A stretch of 64,000 nucleotides of DNA. Source: Chloroflexota bacterium (lineage in GTDB: Bacteria > Chloroflexota > Anaerolineae > Anaerolineales > Villigracilaceae). This document shows positions 53,521-61,003 of the stretch, piece by piece. Below the pieces are notes generated by a model. That model did not search any database. It saw only the letters and a program-made list of their open reading frames with translations, and had not been told where the DNA came from. The DNA is taken from the NCBI GenBank assembly GCA_016234485.1, contig JACRBL010000017.1, positions 1-64,000 on the forward strand, in the 5' to 3' direction. Each line of letters begins with the position of its first letter. Within the stretch, counting starts at the first letter, position 1. The position numbers and the translations under genes were made by a program.

Positions 53521-54621
53521 TTAGGGACACTCTGGTTGCAGCGCAGCAAGGATGGTTTGGGCAAGGATGGTCTCGCCCGCGGGAGTGAGATGGATGGCGC
53601 TGTTGGTGAATTCGGATTTCGGGAGGAGGTTCCAAACGTCGAGGTAATTCCAGCTTTGAGATTCGGCGCGGGCGGCGAGTTGAGCGCGGTAGGCGTCGTA
53701 CGCCCAGCGCGGGTAGAAGAAATTATAGCGGATGTGGCTGTTGACTCCGTCGCTTATCATGATCGGCTCATTGACGAGCAGAATGGGCGCGGGGCTATGG
53801 TTCATCCCTGCCGCGAGGATGTCGTACGCGAGCGCCGATTCGTCCAGCGGAGGGCGCAGGTCGTGGAATTGGTCGTCGCCGTCGGCGAAGTCCGTTTGCG
53901 GCGCGGGATAGGGCGGGTAGATCTGGTCAATGCCTGTGGCCGACCATTGCACACCATACAATTGCAGGCGGATGAGATCGGCCAGGTTGCGACGCTGACC
54001 GAGGAGAGTCCTGTCCCAGAAATCGGGGCGGACGAGAGACGCGTCATTCCGATCGAGAGGCAGGTCATATTTTTCGATGAGCGCGTCCACCGTCTCGGCG
54101 TTGTTGGCGACGAGGGGCGTGTCGAGTTGCTTGTCGAGCGGAAGCGCTTCGAGCGAGGTCAGCCAGAGGATTTGGTCGGGTTGATAGCGCGCCGCGTAGT
54201 CAATCAACATCAAGTCTTTGGCCGCCGAGATGGTGGGATAGCCGAGATTGTAGAAGCGGGCAGGTTTGCCGCAATAGGTCGGCGCGGCGGCGTTGAGTTG
54301 CGCGGCGAGAGTCTCTTCGGGCTTGAGCAATGTCCCCCACACAGACGAGTCACCGATGACGAGCACGCGGAATTCGTCGGCGGGTTTCGTTCCATCCGCG
54401 ACCTCGTGCGAGGCAAACATGGCATCGAGGTTGAAGAGACTGAAGTTGTAGGCTTCAGCGGGATTTTCCCCAAACGGCAGGCGCGGTCGGCCAGGGAAGA
54501 GGGAATTGTAGGCAGATACCTTTCCAAAATTGGGAAGAGGCAATGCGAACAATAGGACGATGACGAAGTAAAGCGCCAAGCCTTTGAGAAGAGTGCGAGG
54601 GATGGAGAAGGATTCTTGCAT
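53521..54621 (-). CDS. AlgJ/AlgX-like SGNH protein (acyl-transfer partner of MBOAT)
   Basis: 366 aa. One N-terminal membrane helix (GLALYFVIVLLFALPLP) then a periplasm-facing SGNH domain: block I RVLVIGDSSVWGTLL with Ser, FYNLGYPTISAAKDLMLI, and the closing IHLTPAGETILA. Such proteins move acyl groups to polysaccharides with an MBOAT protein, which is encoded 93 bp upstream. Its stop is 3 bp before the SGNH lipoprotein start, so all are likely one transcript. Confidence 0.85.
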   Translation of the reverse strand: MQESFSIPRTLLKGLALYFVIVLLFALPLPNFGKVSAYNSLFPGRPRLPFGENPAEAYNFSLFNLDAMFASHEVADGTKPADEFRVLVIGDSSVWGTLLKPEETLAAQLNAAAPTYCGKPARFYNLGYPTISAAKDLMLIDYAARYQPDQILWLTSLEALPLDKQLDTPLVANNAETVDALIEKYDLPLDRNDASLVRPDFWDRTLLGQRRNLADLIRLQLYGVQWSATGIDQIYPPYPAPQTDFADGDDQFHDLRPPLDESALAYDILAAGMNHSPAPILLVNEPIMISDGVNSHIRYNFFYPRWAYDAYRAQLAARAESQSWNYLDVWNLLPKSEFTNSAIHLTPAGETILAQTILAALQPECP

Positions 54622-54639
54622 AATGAGGAAAGAAAAAAG

Positions 54640-54714
54640 ATGATGTTGCGTACTGCGTATTGCGTGTTCCGTGTGTACCTGTGTACGTGTGTACGTGTTT
54701 ACGTGTGTACCTTT
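54640..54714. repeat. Degenerate tandem repeat GTGTACGTGTTTAC, 9-10 bp unit
   Basis: GTACTGCGTATTGCGTGTTCC then units of TGTGTACGTG and TGTTTACGTG. It lies between the MBOAT and AlgJ-like genes and ends on the MBOAT stop codon. Confidence 0.85.
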
Positions 54715-56127
54715 TTACATTCCAACAAGCCGCGCAAAGAAATCAACCGCCAGCGCGGGCGTCGGAAGAACGAACCAGACCCAGCCGAGCGCGGCGTAGT
54801 GAAAAGTGAAAAAGAGTCCGGAGGCGTTGAGCAGGTTTTGACGAAGCGGCGTGGTCGCCCATTCCGAGACGCGGGCGCGGGTCGCGTCCGACCAGCGGTT
54901 GTGGACGAAGAGGCCGAGTCCGTGCCAGAGGCCCCAGAAGAGGAAGTTGGCGGTCAACCCGTGCCAGGCGCCGATCAGCGTCATCGTCAGAAATTGGGTG
55001 ATGAGGATCACGCTCCAGATGGGGAATTGGCGCGTTCGCAGTGCACGCGTCAACGGGTTGAAGAAATAGGCGCGGAACCACTGCGTCAACGTCATGTGCC
55101 AGTTGTTCCAAAACTGCGTCACGTTCGGGCGCAGGTAGGGCGCGTTGAAATTTTCTGGCAAGCGGATTCCCACCATGCGCGCCATGCCGATCGCAATATC
55201 GGTGTAACCGCTGAAGTCGAGAAAAATTTGCAGGGTATAGGCGTACAGCAAGATCCATGCCCAGCCTGGGGATTGCACTTTGTCGGTGTTGTTCGCGCTC
55301 AACGCCATCAGCGCGAGCGAATCGGCTAGCACAAACTTTTTGAAGAGGCCGAGTCCGATGCGCTGAACGACGACGATCCAATCTTCGTGCGCGGGTTTCC
55401 ATGAGGAGCGTATATCTTTGACGAATCGCTCGAGGCGGTCAATCGGTCCCGCGGTGAGCGCGGGGTAGAAGAAAATATATGTCACATATTCGCGCAACGA
55501 AACTTCGGGCGCGCTTCCCATCTGGCGCTCGCGCAGGGTGTGAATGAAGCGGAAGATGATGTAGGAAATTCCCAACCAGCGGATGTCGAAGCTGGAGGCC
55601 GTCTCTGCGCTTTGACCGTTCGCCAGCCTCAGCGTTCGCGCCATCCACAGCGACGCTTCGGGCGACTTTAGGACGGCCAGCAGGACGATGAGCGCGGCCA
55701 ACCCGACCGCGTGGACCCACCCGAAGCGGACGCGTCCCGTCAGCGCGGCGAGGAGCGCGACCGCCAGAGTGGCCGCGAAAACCAACTCGGGCCGAGGCGG
55801 CATGGACGGAGTCAGAGGCGAGGGCGCGGAGGGCAGGAAACGCGTGAGGGCGAGAGTCAGGATGATGAGTCCCATCCACGCGGCGGAGAGGAGGTTATCG
55901 GCGGAATGCCATTCCGCCCCACGGTGGAGGGAAATCCAAAAGATGAGGGCGAGGGCGAGAGCGGCGGTCGGAAGCCAAAAATCGAGATAGCGGATCGGGA
56001 GCGCGGGTTGGAGCGCGTAGACCGCGAGGATGCTGAGCGTGAACAGAAAAAGACCGCGGATGCGGTCTGAGAAAAAGGCGGCGAGCAGGGTGAGCGCGCC
56101 GAAGATGGCGATGAGGGGCAGGGTCAT
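54715..56127 (-). CDS. MBOAT-family O-acyltransferase (AlgI/DltB-like)
   Basis: 470 aa, about 11 membrane helices. Family motifs: RYVTYIFFYPALTAGPIDRLERF-like segment, GYTDIAIGMARMVGIRLPENFNAPY, NNWHMTLTQWFRAYFFNP and the catalytic His in IGAWHGLTANFLFWGLWHG. It passes acyl groups across the membrane to the AlgJ-like protein. Its ATG follows the stop of a 45-aa membrane protein without a gap (TAAATG). Confidence 0.93.
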   Translation of the reverse strand: MTLPLIAIFGALTLLAAFFSDRIRGLFLFTLSILAVYALQPALPIRYLDFWLPTAALALALIFWISLHRGAEWHSADNLLSAAWMGLIILTLALTRFLPSAPSPLTPSMPPRPELVFAATLAVALLAALTGRVRFGWVHAVGLAALIVLLAVLKSPEASLWMARTLRLANGQSAETASSFDIRWLGISYIIFRFIHTLRERQMGSAPEVSLREYVTYIFFYPALTAGPIDRLERFVKDIRSSWKPAHEDWIVVVQRIGLGLFKKFVLADSLALMALSANNTDKVQSPGWAWILLYAYTLQIFLDFSGYTDIAIGMARMVGIRLPENFNAPYLRPNVTQFWNNWHMTLTQWFRAYFFNPLTRALRTRQFPIWSVILITQFLTMTLIGAWHGLTANFLFWGLWHGLGLFVHNRWSDATRARVSEWATTPLRQNLLNASGLFFTFHYAALGWVWFVLPTPALAVDFFARLVGM

Positions 56128-56265
56128 TTAGAAGCCCTGATAGATCCAGAGCGGCGCGGCGCTGGCGGTGAGGATGGTGAGCAGGACGAGTAGCGCGGCG
56201 ATGGCGATGGCCCAGCGGTTCTCACGCGTGAAGAGACGTTCTATTGCGCGCCGCAAACCAGCCAC
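56128..56265 (-). CDS. Tiny single-helix membrane protein upstream of MBOAT
   Basis: 45 aa from GTG at 56265 (or 42 aa from TTG at 56256, better spaced from GGGGAG). Basic start (LRRAIERLFTRENRW), one membrane helix (AIAIAALLVLLTILTASAAP) and the end LWIYQGF. Its stop codon is fused to the MBOAT start and its start overlaps the end of the lipoprotein gene upstream, so it is translationally coupled on both sides. It may be a small subunit of the acyl-transfer complex. Too short for routine ORF calling. Confidence 0.65.
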   Translation of the reverse strand: MAGLRRAIERLFTRENRWAIAIAALLVLLTILTASAAPLWIYQGF

Positions 56266-56627
56266 TCCCCGGTGGAGTTTTCAACCGTGTAGGTGCGCGT
56301 CGAGAGATCGAACGATTGCAGTTCCCCGTTGTAACTGGCGACGATCTTGCCCTGGCATTGGATGAGGGCCTTTTCGCCATCGGTTCCTGTCTGCGCGCAG
56401 GAGAGGCCTTCAAGCGTGGTGCTGACGGCCATGAAGGAATCGAGTTCCATCAGGGCAGTGGCTTCCCAGTCCGCGCAGGAGAGCGTGGAGAGGCGGGTTG
56501 AATCTTTTTCGTTGAGGGCGTTGAGGTAGGCTTCGACGGTTTTTTCAGGCCCCGCGGCGGAGGAGGTTCCGCAAGCGGAAAGCAGAAGGCAGAAGGCAGA
56601 AAGTAGAATGAGTGTAGCGCGTTTCAT
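56241..56627 (-). CDS. Small lipoprotein, unknown
   Basis: 128 aa from MKRATLILLSAFC. The signal peptide with lipobox LLSAC is encoded largely by a CTTCTGCCTTCTGC microsatellite (56581-56605). The mature part (KTVEAYLNALNEKDSTRLSTLSCADWEATALMELDSF) has an NTF2/DUF4878-like start and strands ending in EWLVCGAQ. Cys residues (SCADW, SCAQ, QCQG, VCGA) may form disulfides. First gene of the acylation transcript. Confidence 0.8.
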   Translation of the reverse strand: MKRATLILLSAFCLLLSACGTSSAAGPEKTVEAYLNALNEKDSTRLSTLSCADWEATALMELDSFMAVSTTLEGLSCAQTGTDGEKALIQCQGKIVASYNGELQSFDLSTRTYTVENSTGEWLVCGAQ

Positions 56628-56662
56628 TGGTTCTCCAGTTTGGTGGAGGGTATTATAACGGA

Positions 56663-56709
56663 TGGCGTAATTGGTAAATGGTGATTGGTAATTGGAGATT
56701 AGAGATTGG
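56663..56709. repeat. GTAATTGGTAAATGG-type repeat
   Basis: AATTGGTAAATGGTGATTGG and GTAATTGGAGATTAGAGATTGG units, related to 12703-12785. Spacer between the lipoprotein and the broken toxin gene. Confidence 0.75.
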
Positions 56710-56742
56710 CGTCCATTGTCCGTTGTTATAAAGTGATGTATA

Positions 56743-56928
56743 TTTGCCGCAAGCACTGTGCCAGACCCAGATCATTCCCTTGATGAGGAGCGCTTCATCA
56801 CTGTCGGTTGGTCGAATCGGCGCAGATTATTGATGGTGTCTCACACAGATCGCGGCAATCGCATCAGGATTATCAGCGCCCGTGAGTTGACGAAATTGGA
56901 GCGAAATGAATATGAAGAAACAAACTGA
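56743..56928 (+). pseudogene. 5'-truncated brnT-like toxin gene
   Basis: An open frame without a start in context reads FAASTVPDPDHSLDEERFIT, VGWSNRRRLLMVSHTDRGN and RIRIISARELTKLERNEYE. These match the C-terminal two thirds of BrnT toxins (PDPDHS...ERF, HTERG...IRIISAR...ER..YE). The first 30-40 residues with the WDPxKaxxNxxKHG start are missing; a TGA at 56734 and a repeat lie there. It overlaps the downstream antitoxin-like gene by 23 bp as in intact pairs. Confidence 0.75.
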
Positions 56929-57154
56929 ACTTAAAGATGAACTTCGCCCTGAATATGATATGAAGTCTCTGCTCAAAAATGGCGTTCGCGGAAAATACGC
57001 GGCGCGTTATCGAGCGGGGACAAACCTTGTATTGCTCGAACCAGATGTTGCAAAGGCATTCCCCAACGAGAAGGCTGTCAACGAAGCATTAAAGTTGGTT
57101 ATGAAATTGAAACAGCTACAGGAAGAAGCGGGTCAGTACACGGTCAAACGATAA
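56906..57154 (+). CDS. Antitoxin-like partner of BrnT
   Basis: 82 aa from MNMKKQTELKDELRPEYDM. The sequence DELRPEYDMKSLLKNGVRGKYAARYRAGTNLVLLEPDVAKAFPNEKAVNEAL is typical of the small proteins encoded right behind BrnT-family toxins. The last part (AFPNEKAVNEALKLVM) is like a short antitoxin dimerisation helix. Since the toxin is truncated, this is an orphan. Intact and in frame, so it may still bind DNA or another toxin. Confidence 0.75.
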   Translation: MNMKKQTELKDELRPEYDMKSLLKNGVRGKYAARYRAGTNLVLLEPDVAKAFPNEKAVNEALKLVMKLKQLQEEAGQYTVKR

Positions 57155-57158
57155 GCCG

Positions 57159-57923
57159 CTACCGATTCATTTCCCAAATAATCCGCAACCCATCCAGCGT
57201 CAACCACGGGGCGATAATTTGGATGATGTCGGTCTCTTTGGCGACGATTTCGGCGAGGCCGCCCGTGGCGATAACCTTCATGTCGTCGCCGAGTTCCTTG
57301 CGGAAGCGCGCCACCATCCCTTCGACCATCGAAACGTAGCCGAATAATAGTCCCGATTGCATGGCGTGGACGGTGTTGCGTCCGATCACCGAGGGCGGAC
57401 GCTGAATGTCCACGCGGGCGAGTTTGGCGGTGTGGGTGAAGAGCGCGTCCGCGGCGAGGTTGATGCCCGCCGTGATCGCGCCGCCGAGGTATTGACCGTC
57501 CGCGGTGAGGGCGTTGAAGGTGGTAGCCGTGCCGAAGTCAATCACGCAGGCGGGGCCGCCGTAAAGTTTTTGGACGGCGACCGCGTCCGCCACACGGTCC
57601 GCGCCGACCGCTTTGGGGTCATCGTAGCGGATCTTGATGCCCGTCTTGATGCCCGCGTCCACGATGAGCGGTTCGCATTTGAGATACTCGCGGCAGGCCT
57701 GCGCGATGCGCGTCGTCAACGGCGGGACGACCGAGGCGAGGCAGATGCCCGTCAGGTCCGCGGGCGTCTTGCCGACGTGCGTCAACAGGCCGAGGAGTTG
57801 CAGGCCGTATTCGTCGGGCATGCGCGCGTCTTCGGTGGCGAGCCTCCAATGGTGGACGAGAGTCTCGCCTTCGTAGAGGCCGATGGTCAGGTTGGTGTTG
57901 CCGAGGTCAATGGTGAGGAGCAT
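57159..57923 (-). CDS. coaX: Type III pantothenate kinase
   Basis: 254 aa. ASKHA fold: LLTIDLGNTNLTIGLYEGE, VPPLTTRIAQACREYL, DDPKAVGADRVADAVA, CVIDFGTATTFNALTADG and GGAITAGINLAADALFTHTAKLA. It phosphorylates pantothenate, the first step to coenzyme A. CoaX-type enzymes do not show the usual CoA feedback. Convergent with the antitoxin-like gene, 4 bp apart. Confidence 0.97.
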   Translation of the reverse strand: MLLTIDLGNTNLTIGLYEGETLVHHWRLATEDARMPDEYGLQLLGLLTHVGKTPADLTGICLASVVPPLTTRIAQACREYLKCEPLIVDAGIKTGIKIRYDDPKAVGADRVADAVAVQKLYGGPACVIDFGTATTFNALTADGQYLGGAITAGINLAADALFTHTAKLARVDIQRPPSVIGRNTVHAMQSGLLFGYVSMVEGMVARFRKELGDDMKVIATGGLAEIVAKETDIIQIIAPWLTLDGLRIIWEMNR

Positions 57924-57975
57924 GAATTAAGTATACACGGAAACTTTCAGCGAGCGGCAATTCACAGAAAGGAAT

Positions 57976-58011
57976 CAAAAAGGCGCAATGCTCTCGCACT
58001 ACGCCTTTTAT
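57976..58011 (-). terminator. Terminator between oligoendopeptidase F and coaX
   Basis: AAAAGGCG and GCGCCTTTTT arms with an inner AGTGC/GCATT stem, followed by Ts on the minus strand. Confidence 0.75.
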
Positions 58012-58031
58012 GTTTTACGCTTTCCGTTTTA

Positions 58032-59792
58032 CTACAACCTCTCCAACTCCTCCACCTGCTCCTTGATCACATCGAATCCGCCCTGCCAAAACTTGGCCGA
58101 GCGGATATCAATGCCCGCTTCGGCGAGGATCTTGGCGGGGGATTCCGATCCGCCCGCGGCCAGGATCTTGCGGTATTTCGGCTTGAAGGATTCGCCCTCC
58201 GCTTTGAATTGCTTGTAGAGCGAAAGCACCAGCAGTTTGCCAAACGAGTAGGCGTAGACGTAGAACGGGGTGTGATAGAAGTGCGGGATCGAGACCCATT
58301 CCCATTTGTATTCATCATAGAGTTCGAGCGAATCGCCAAATTGCTCTTTGAGATTCTCCATATACATCTTCGAGACCTCGTCCACGCTGGCGTTCTTCAT
58401 GATCATGTCGTGGGCCGACCGCTCGAAGAGGGCGAACCAGGCCTGGCGTCCGATGGTGGCGTAGGAGTCGTCCACCTGGCGGAAGAGGATGTCGCGTCGC
58501 ACCGACTTGTTTTTCTCCTCGGCCAACATGCGGTCAATCAGCATCATCTCACCGAAGGTGGAGGCCGTCTCCGCGAGCGGCAGGGACGAGTGGAAGGTGA
58601 AGACGCTGTGATGCGAAGCCAGCATGGCGTGGATGGCGTGACCGAGTTCGTGCGCCAGCGTGGCAACCTCGCGGGCGTTGCCCTGATAGTTGACCTTGAC
58701 GTAGGGCGTCGTCTCGGGAAGCACCGACGCGCAGAACGCGCCGCCCTGTTTGCCCTTGCGAATCTCGCTGTCGAGATGATTCTCGTCGAAGACGCGCTGG
58801 GCGAGAGTCCCGAATTCGGGAGTGAAGGCGCTGAATGCTTCGAGCGTCATCTGCGCGGCCTTATCGAAGGTGAATTTTTTGGTCGAGGCGGTCAGCGGCG
58901 CGTAGATGTCGTAGCGGCGCAGTTTCTTCATCCCCAGGTGTTTTGCCTTGAGTTTGAAGAAGCGCTGGAAGACAGGCGCGTTCCTCCGTGCGGCGTCGAG
59001 CAACGCGTCCACGGCCTCGTCGGGGATGTCGTTCATCAGGTTGCGGACCGAGTTCGGCGATTTGAACTTGCGCAGGGTGATGCCTTCATTGTGCCAATCG
59101 CGCACGCGCGTCTGGTACATCTGCCCGAGGATGGGACCGTCATTCGCGTAAACGCGGAACTGCTCGCGATAGGCCGCGGCGCGCATCTTCGGGTCGGGGC
59201 CATAGGCGTAGTTTAGCAATTCGCCGCGCGTCAACTCTTTGGTCTTGCCGTCCACTTTCAGTTTGAAGACGTAGCGGTTCGTGATCGAGTCGTACAGGTT
59301 GATCAGCGCGCTGGAGCCCGTCACGTCCTTGAGATTGATGATCTTCTCTTCTGGCTCGCTCAACGTATGCGGCTTGAAGTGGCGCATCTCTTCGAGATAA
59401 TAACGATAATCGCCGCTGGCATCCATCAAGCGCTGGGCGTTGGCCTCGTCCACTTCCTTCCACCACAGGCTGAGGAAGAGCGTGCGGTTTGCCATCGTCG
59501 CCATGAACTGCTGGACGCGCGACATCAACGTCAGCGCGGCCTGGTCTTGCGTATCGGCCGCGAAGGCGAGGCCCGCGTAGGCGTCCAGTTTGTGCGCGAG
59601 GCGGGTCATCTGCTCTGAGACGCGGATGATGTGCAGGAACTCGTCCACGGGCATGTCGGCGCGCAGTTTGCCGCGCACGCCTTCAAAGGTGGCGACCTGT
59701 TCCTCCATCTGGTCGAACGCGTTCTCCAGTTCGGGGCTGTCCATGGATGGGAAAAGGTCAGCAAGCGACCAATTGGAAAGTTTGTAGGGCAT
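58032..59792 (-). CDS. Oligoendopeptidase F family metallopeptidase (M3)
   Basis: 586 aa from MPYKLSNWSLADLFPS (TTGGAG upstream). Zinc motif in LAHELGHAIHAMLAS with third ligand region AETASTFGEMML, and the M3B features YQGNAREVATLAHELGHA and YVYAYSFGKLLVLSLYKQF. It cleaves short peptides in the cytoplasm. A long TIR-bearing repeat lies just upstream. Confidence 0.96.
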   Translation of the reverse strand: MPYKLSNWSLADLFPSMDSPELENAFDQMEEQVATFEGVRGKLRADMPVDEFLHIIRVSEQMTRLAHKLDAYAGLAFAADTQDQAALTLMSRVQQFMATMANRTLFLSLWWKEVDEANAQRLMDASGDYRYYLEEMRHFKPHTLSEPEEKIINLKDVTGSSALINLYDSITNRYVFKLKVDGKTKELTRGELLNYAYGPDPKMRAAAYREQFRVYANDGPILGQMYQTRVRDWHNEGITLRKFKSPNSVRNLMNDIPDEAVDALLDAARRNAPVFQRFFKLKAKHLGMKKLRRYDIYAPLTASTKKFTFDKAAQMTLEAFSAFTPEFGTLAQRVFDENHLDSEIRKGKQGGAFCASVLPETTPYVKVNYQGNAREVATLAHELGHAIHAMLASHHSVFTFHSSLPLAETASTFGEMMLIDRMLAEEKNKSVRRDILFRQVDDSYATIGRQAWFALFERSAHDMIMKNASVDEVSKMYMENLKEQFGDSLELYDEYKWEWVSIPHFYHTPFYVYAYSFGKLLVLSLYKQFKAEGESFKPKYRKILAAGGSESPAKILAEAGIDIRSAKFWQGGFDVIKEQVEELERL

Positions 59793-59823
59793 GGGTGTCT
59801 CCAAAGTGTGGGATATTTCTTCT

Positions 59824-59945
59824 GTCATTGCGAGGAGCGTTCGTTGCGACGACCCTGGCACCGTGCGGCTTAAGCCGTACCAGGGCAGGTGAGCAATCCC
59901 CGCATAGCGCGAGGAGATTGCTTCGCGAAGAGCGCTCGCAATGAC
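59824..59945. repeat. 122-bp repeat with GTCATTGCGAG terminal inverted repeats and a nested palindrome
   Basis: Perfect 11-bp ends GTCATTGCGAG/CTCGCAATGAC. Inside lies a second palindrome, CCCTGGCACCGTGCGGCTT paired with AAGCCGTACCAGGG (59852-59884), then GAGCAATCCCCGC and GGAGATTGCTTCG. It looks like one element inserted in another. Confidence 0.88.
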
Positions 59946-59957
59946 GAGGCAACAGAA

Positions 59958-60911
59958 TTATTTCAACGCCGCGAAATGATTGGTCAGCGTCCAGGTGATG
60001 TAATTTTCCCACAGCGCTTGAATATCTTCGCGGTGGTAATCGTGATCGGAGAAGGTCTGAAAGATGACGCGTCCCTCGATGCAGGTGGCGATCAAACCAT
60101 AATCGGTTGGGTTGCTCATAAAGCCGCCCGCCAGAATTTGCGCGTCGCCGCCAGTCACACGGATATAGTCGCCGCCTTTATCCTTCCAATAGCCGACGTA
60201 ATTCGTGAGGCTGAAACCGCTGTTGGGCGTGGTGAAGACGGGATGCTCGGGCTTGAGCGTGTAAATCGAATCTGGCTCGGCGCGCACCTTTTGGAAGCGG
60301 ATGCCGCACTTCGACGTCAACTGGCTGATGCGCCCCACGGCAGTATCTTCGAGATACCACATCTCCACGATCAGCGCGGTCTTGTCGTTCGTCACCTTGG
60401 GGGTGATCACGTCCCAAAACTCGCCCTGCACGCCCGAGCGCGCTTCCGCGGCGATGATGATCAAATCCCATTTCGTGCCAGAGTTCAAATGATTCAACAA
60501 GTCGCCGATGTCGGCAGTGTAGGTGTAATCCAACCCCATCAACTCCAGGGTCGGGCGAATCCACGGGACGAGCGGCACAGCCATAGAATCTTCGTACGCC
60601 AGCACCTTCGCGGACTTGATCAGCGCCGCGATGTCTTCGGTAGCCGTGGGGGTAATCGTCGGCGGGGGCGCGGCCGTATCCTGAACGGGCGGAGGCGGCT
60701 GTTGCGTGGGGACGCTCTGCGCGTTCAGCGCGGCCTGCGTGAGTTGGTTCGACAGCGCGGTGGCCTGCATCTCCAGCGTCACTTTGGTGGCGTCAAACGT
60801 CGGCGCGGCGTTTTGCTGTTGAGGCGGCCCCATCGAAACGGAACACGCCAGCGCAAACGCCAGCATGACCGTGGAGAGAAAGACGATCTTGTTTCGACCC
60901 AGTCGGTTCAT
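59958..60911 (-). CDS. Lipoprotein with ThuA-like (GATase-like) domain
   Basis: 317 aa from the ATG at 60911 (TTGGAGAATGCC upstream). Lipobox LAFALAC, a Gln/Pro/Thr linker to about residue 95, then AKVLAYEDSMAVPLVPWIRPTLELMGLDYTYTADIGDLLNHLNSGTKWDLIIIAAEA, as in ThuA-like flavodoxin-like folds, and VIFQTFSDHDYHREDIQALWENYI. No catalytic Cys of amidotransferases is seen, so it is likely a binding protein. Confidence 0.75.
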   Translation of the reverse strand: MNRLGRNKIVFLSTVMLAFALACSVSMGPPQQQNAAPTFDATKVTLEMQATALSNQLTQAALNAQSVPTQQPPPPVQDTAAPPPTITPTATEDIAALIKSAKVLAYEDSMAVPLVPWIRPTLELMGLDYTYTADIGDLLNHLNSGTKWDLIIIAAEARSGVQGEFWDVITPKVTNDKTALIVEMWYLEDTAVGRISQLTSKCGIRFQKVRAEPDSIYTLKPEHPVFTTPNSGFSLTNYVGYWKDKGGDYIRVTGGDAQILAGGFMSNPTDYGLIATCIEGRVIFQTFSDHDYHREDIQALWENYITWTLTNHFAALK

Positions 60912-60944
60912 GGCATTCTCCAATTCTCAAGCGCTTACTTGTGT

Positions 60945-61000
60945 TTCGTCAGCGGTTCGATTTGCTTGGCAAATCGTGCCGACGGCTCGCAAACTTTGAA
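60945..61000. repeat. Composite palindromic element, CGATTTGC family, copy 2 (inverted)
   Basis: Core CGATTTGC-TTG-GCAAATCG (60958-60976), flanked by GGCTCGCAAACTTTGAAT, the reverse complement of the flank of copy 1 at 36916. Confidence 0.85.
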
Positions 61001-61003
61001 TTC

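Noticed and set aside
57357-59216. Long plus-strand open frame of 619 codons
   Set aside because: It is antisense to coaX and oligoendopeptidase F, both with full motifs; Arg/Val/Gly/Asp-rich composition is typical of antisense frames in GC-rich DNA.
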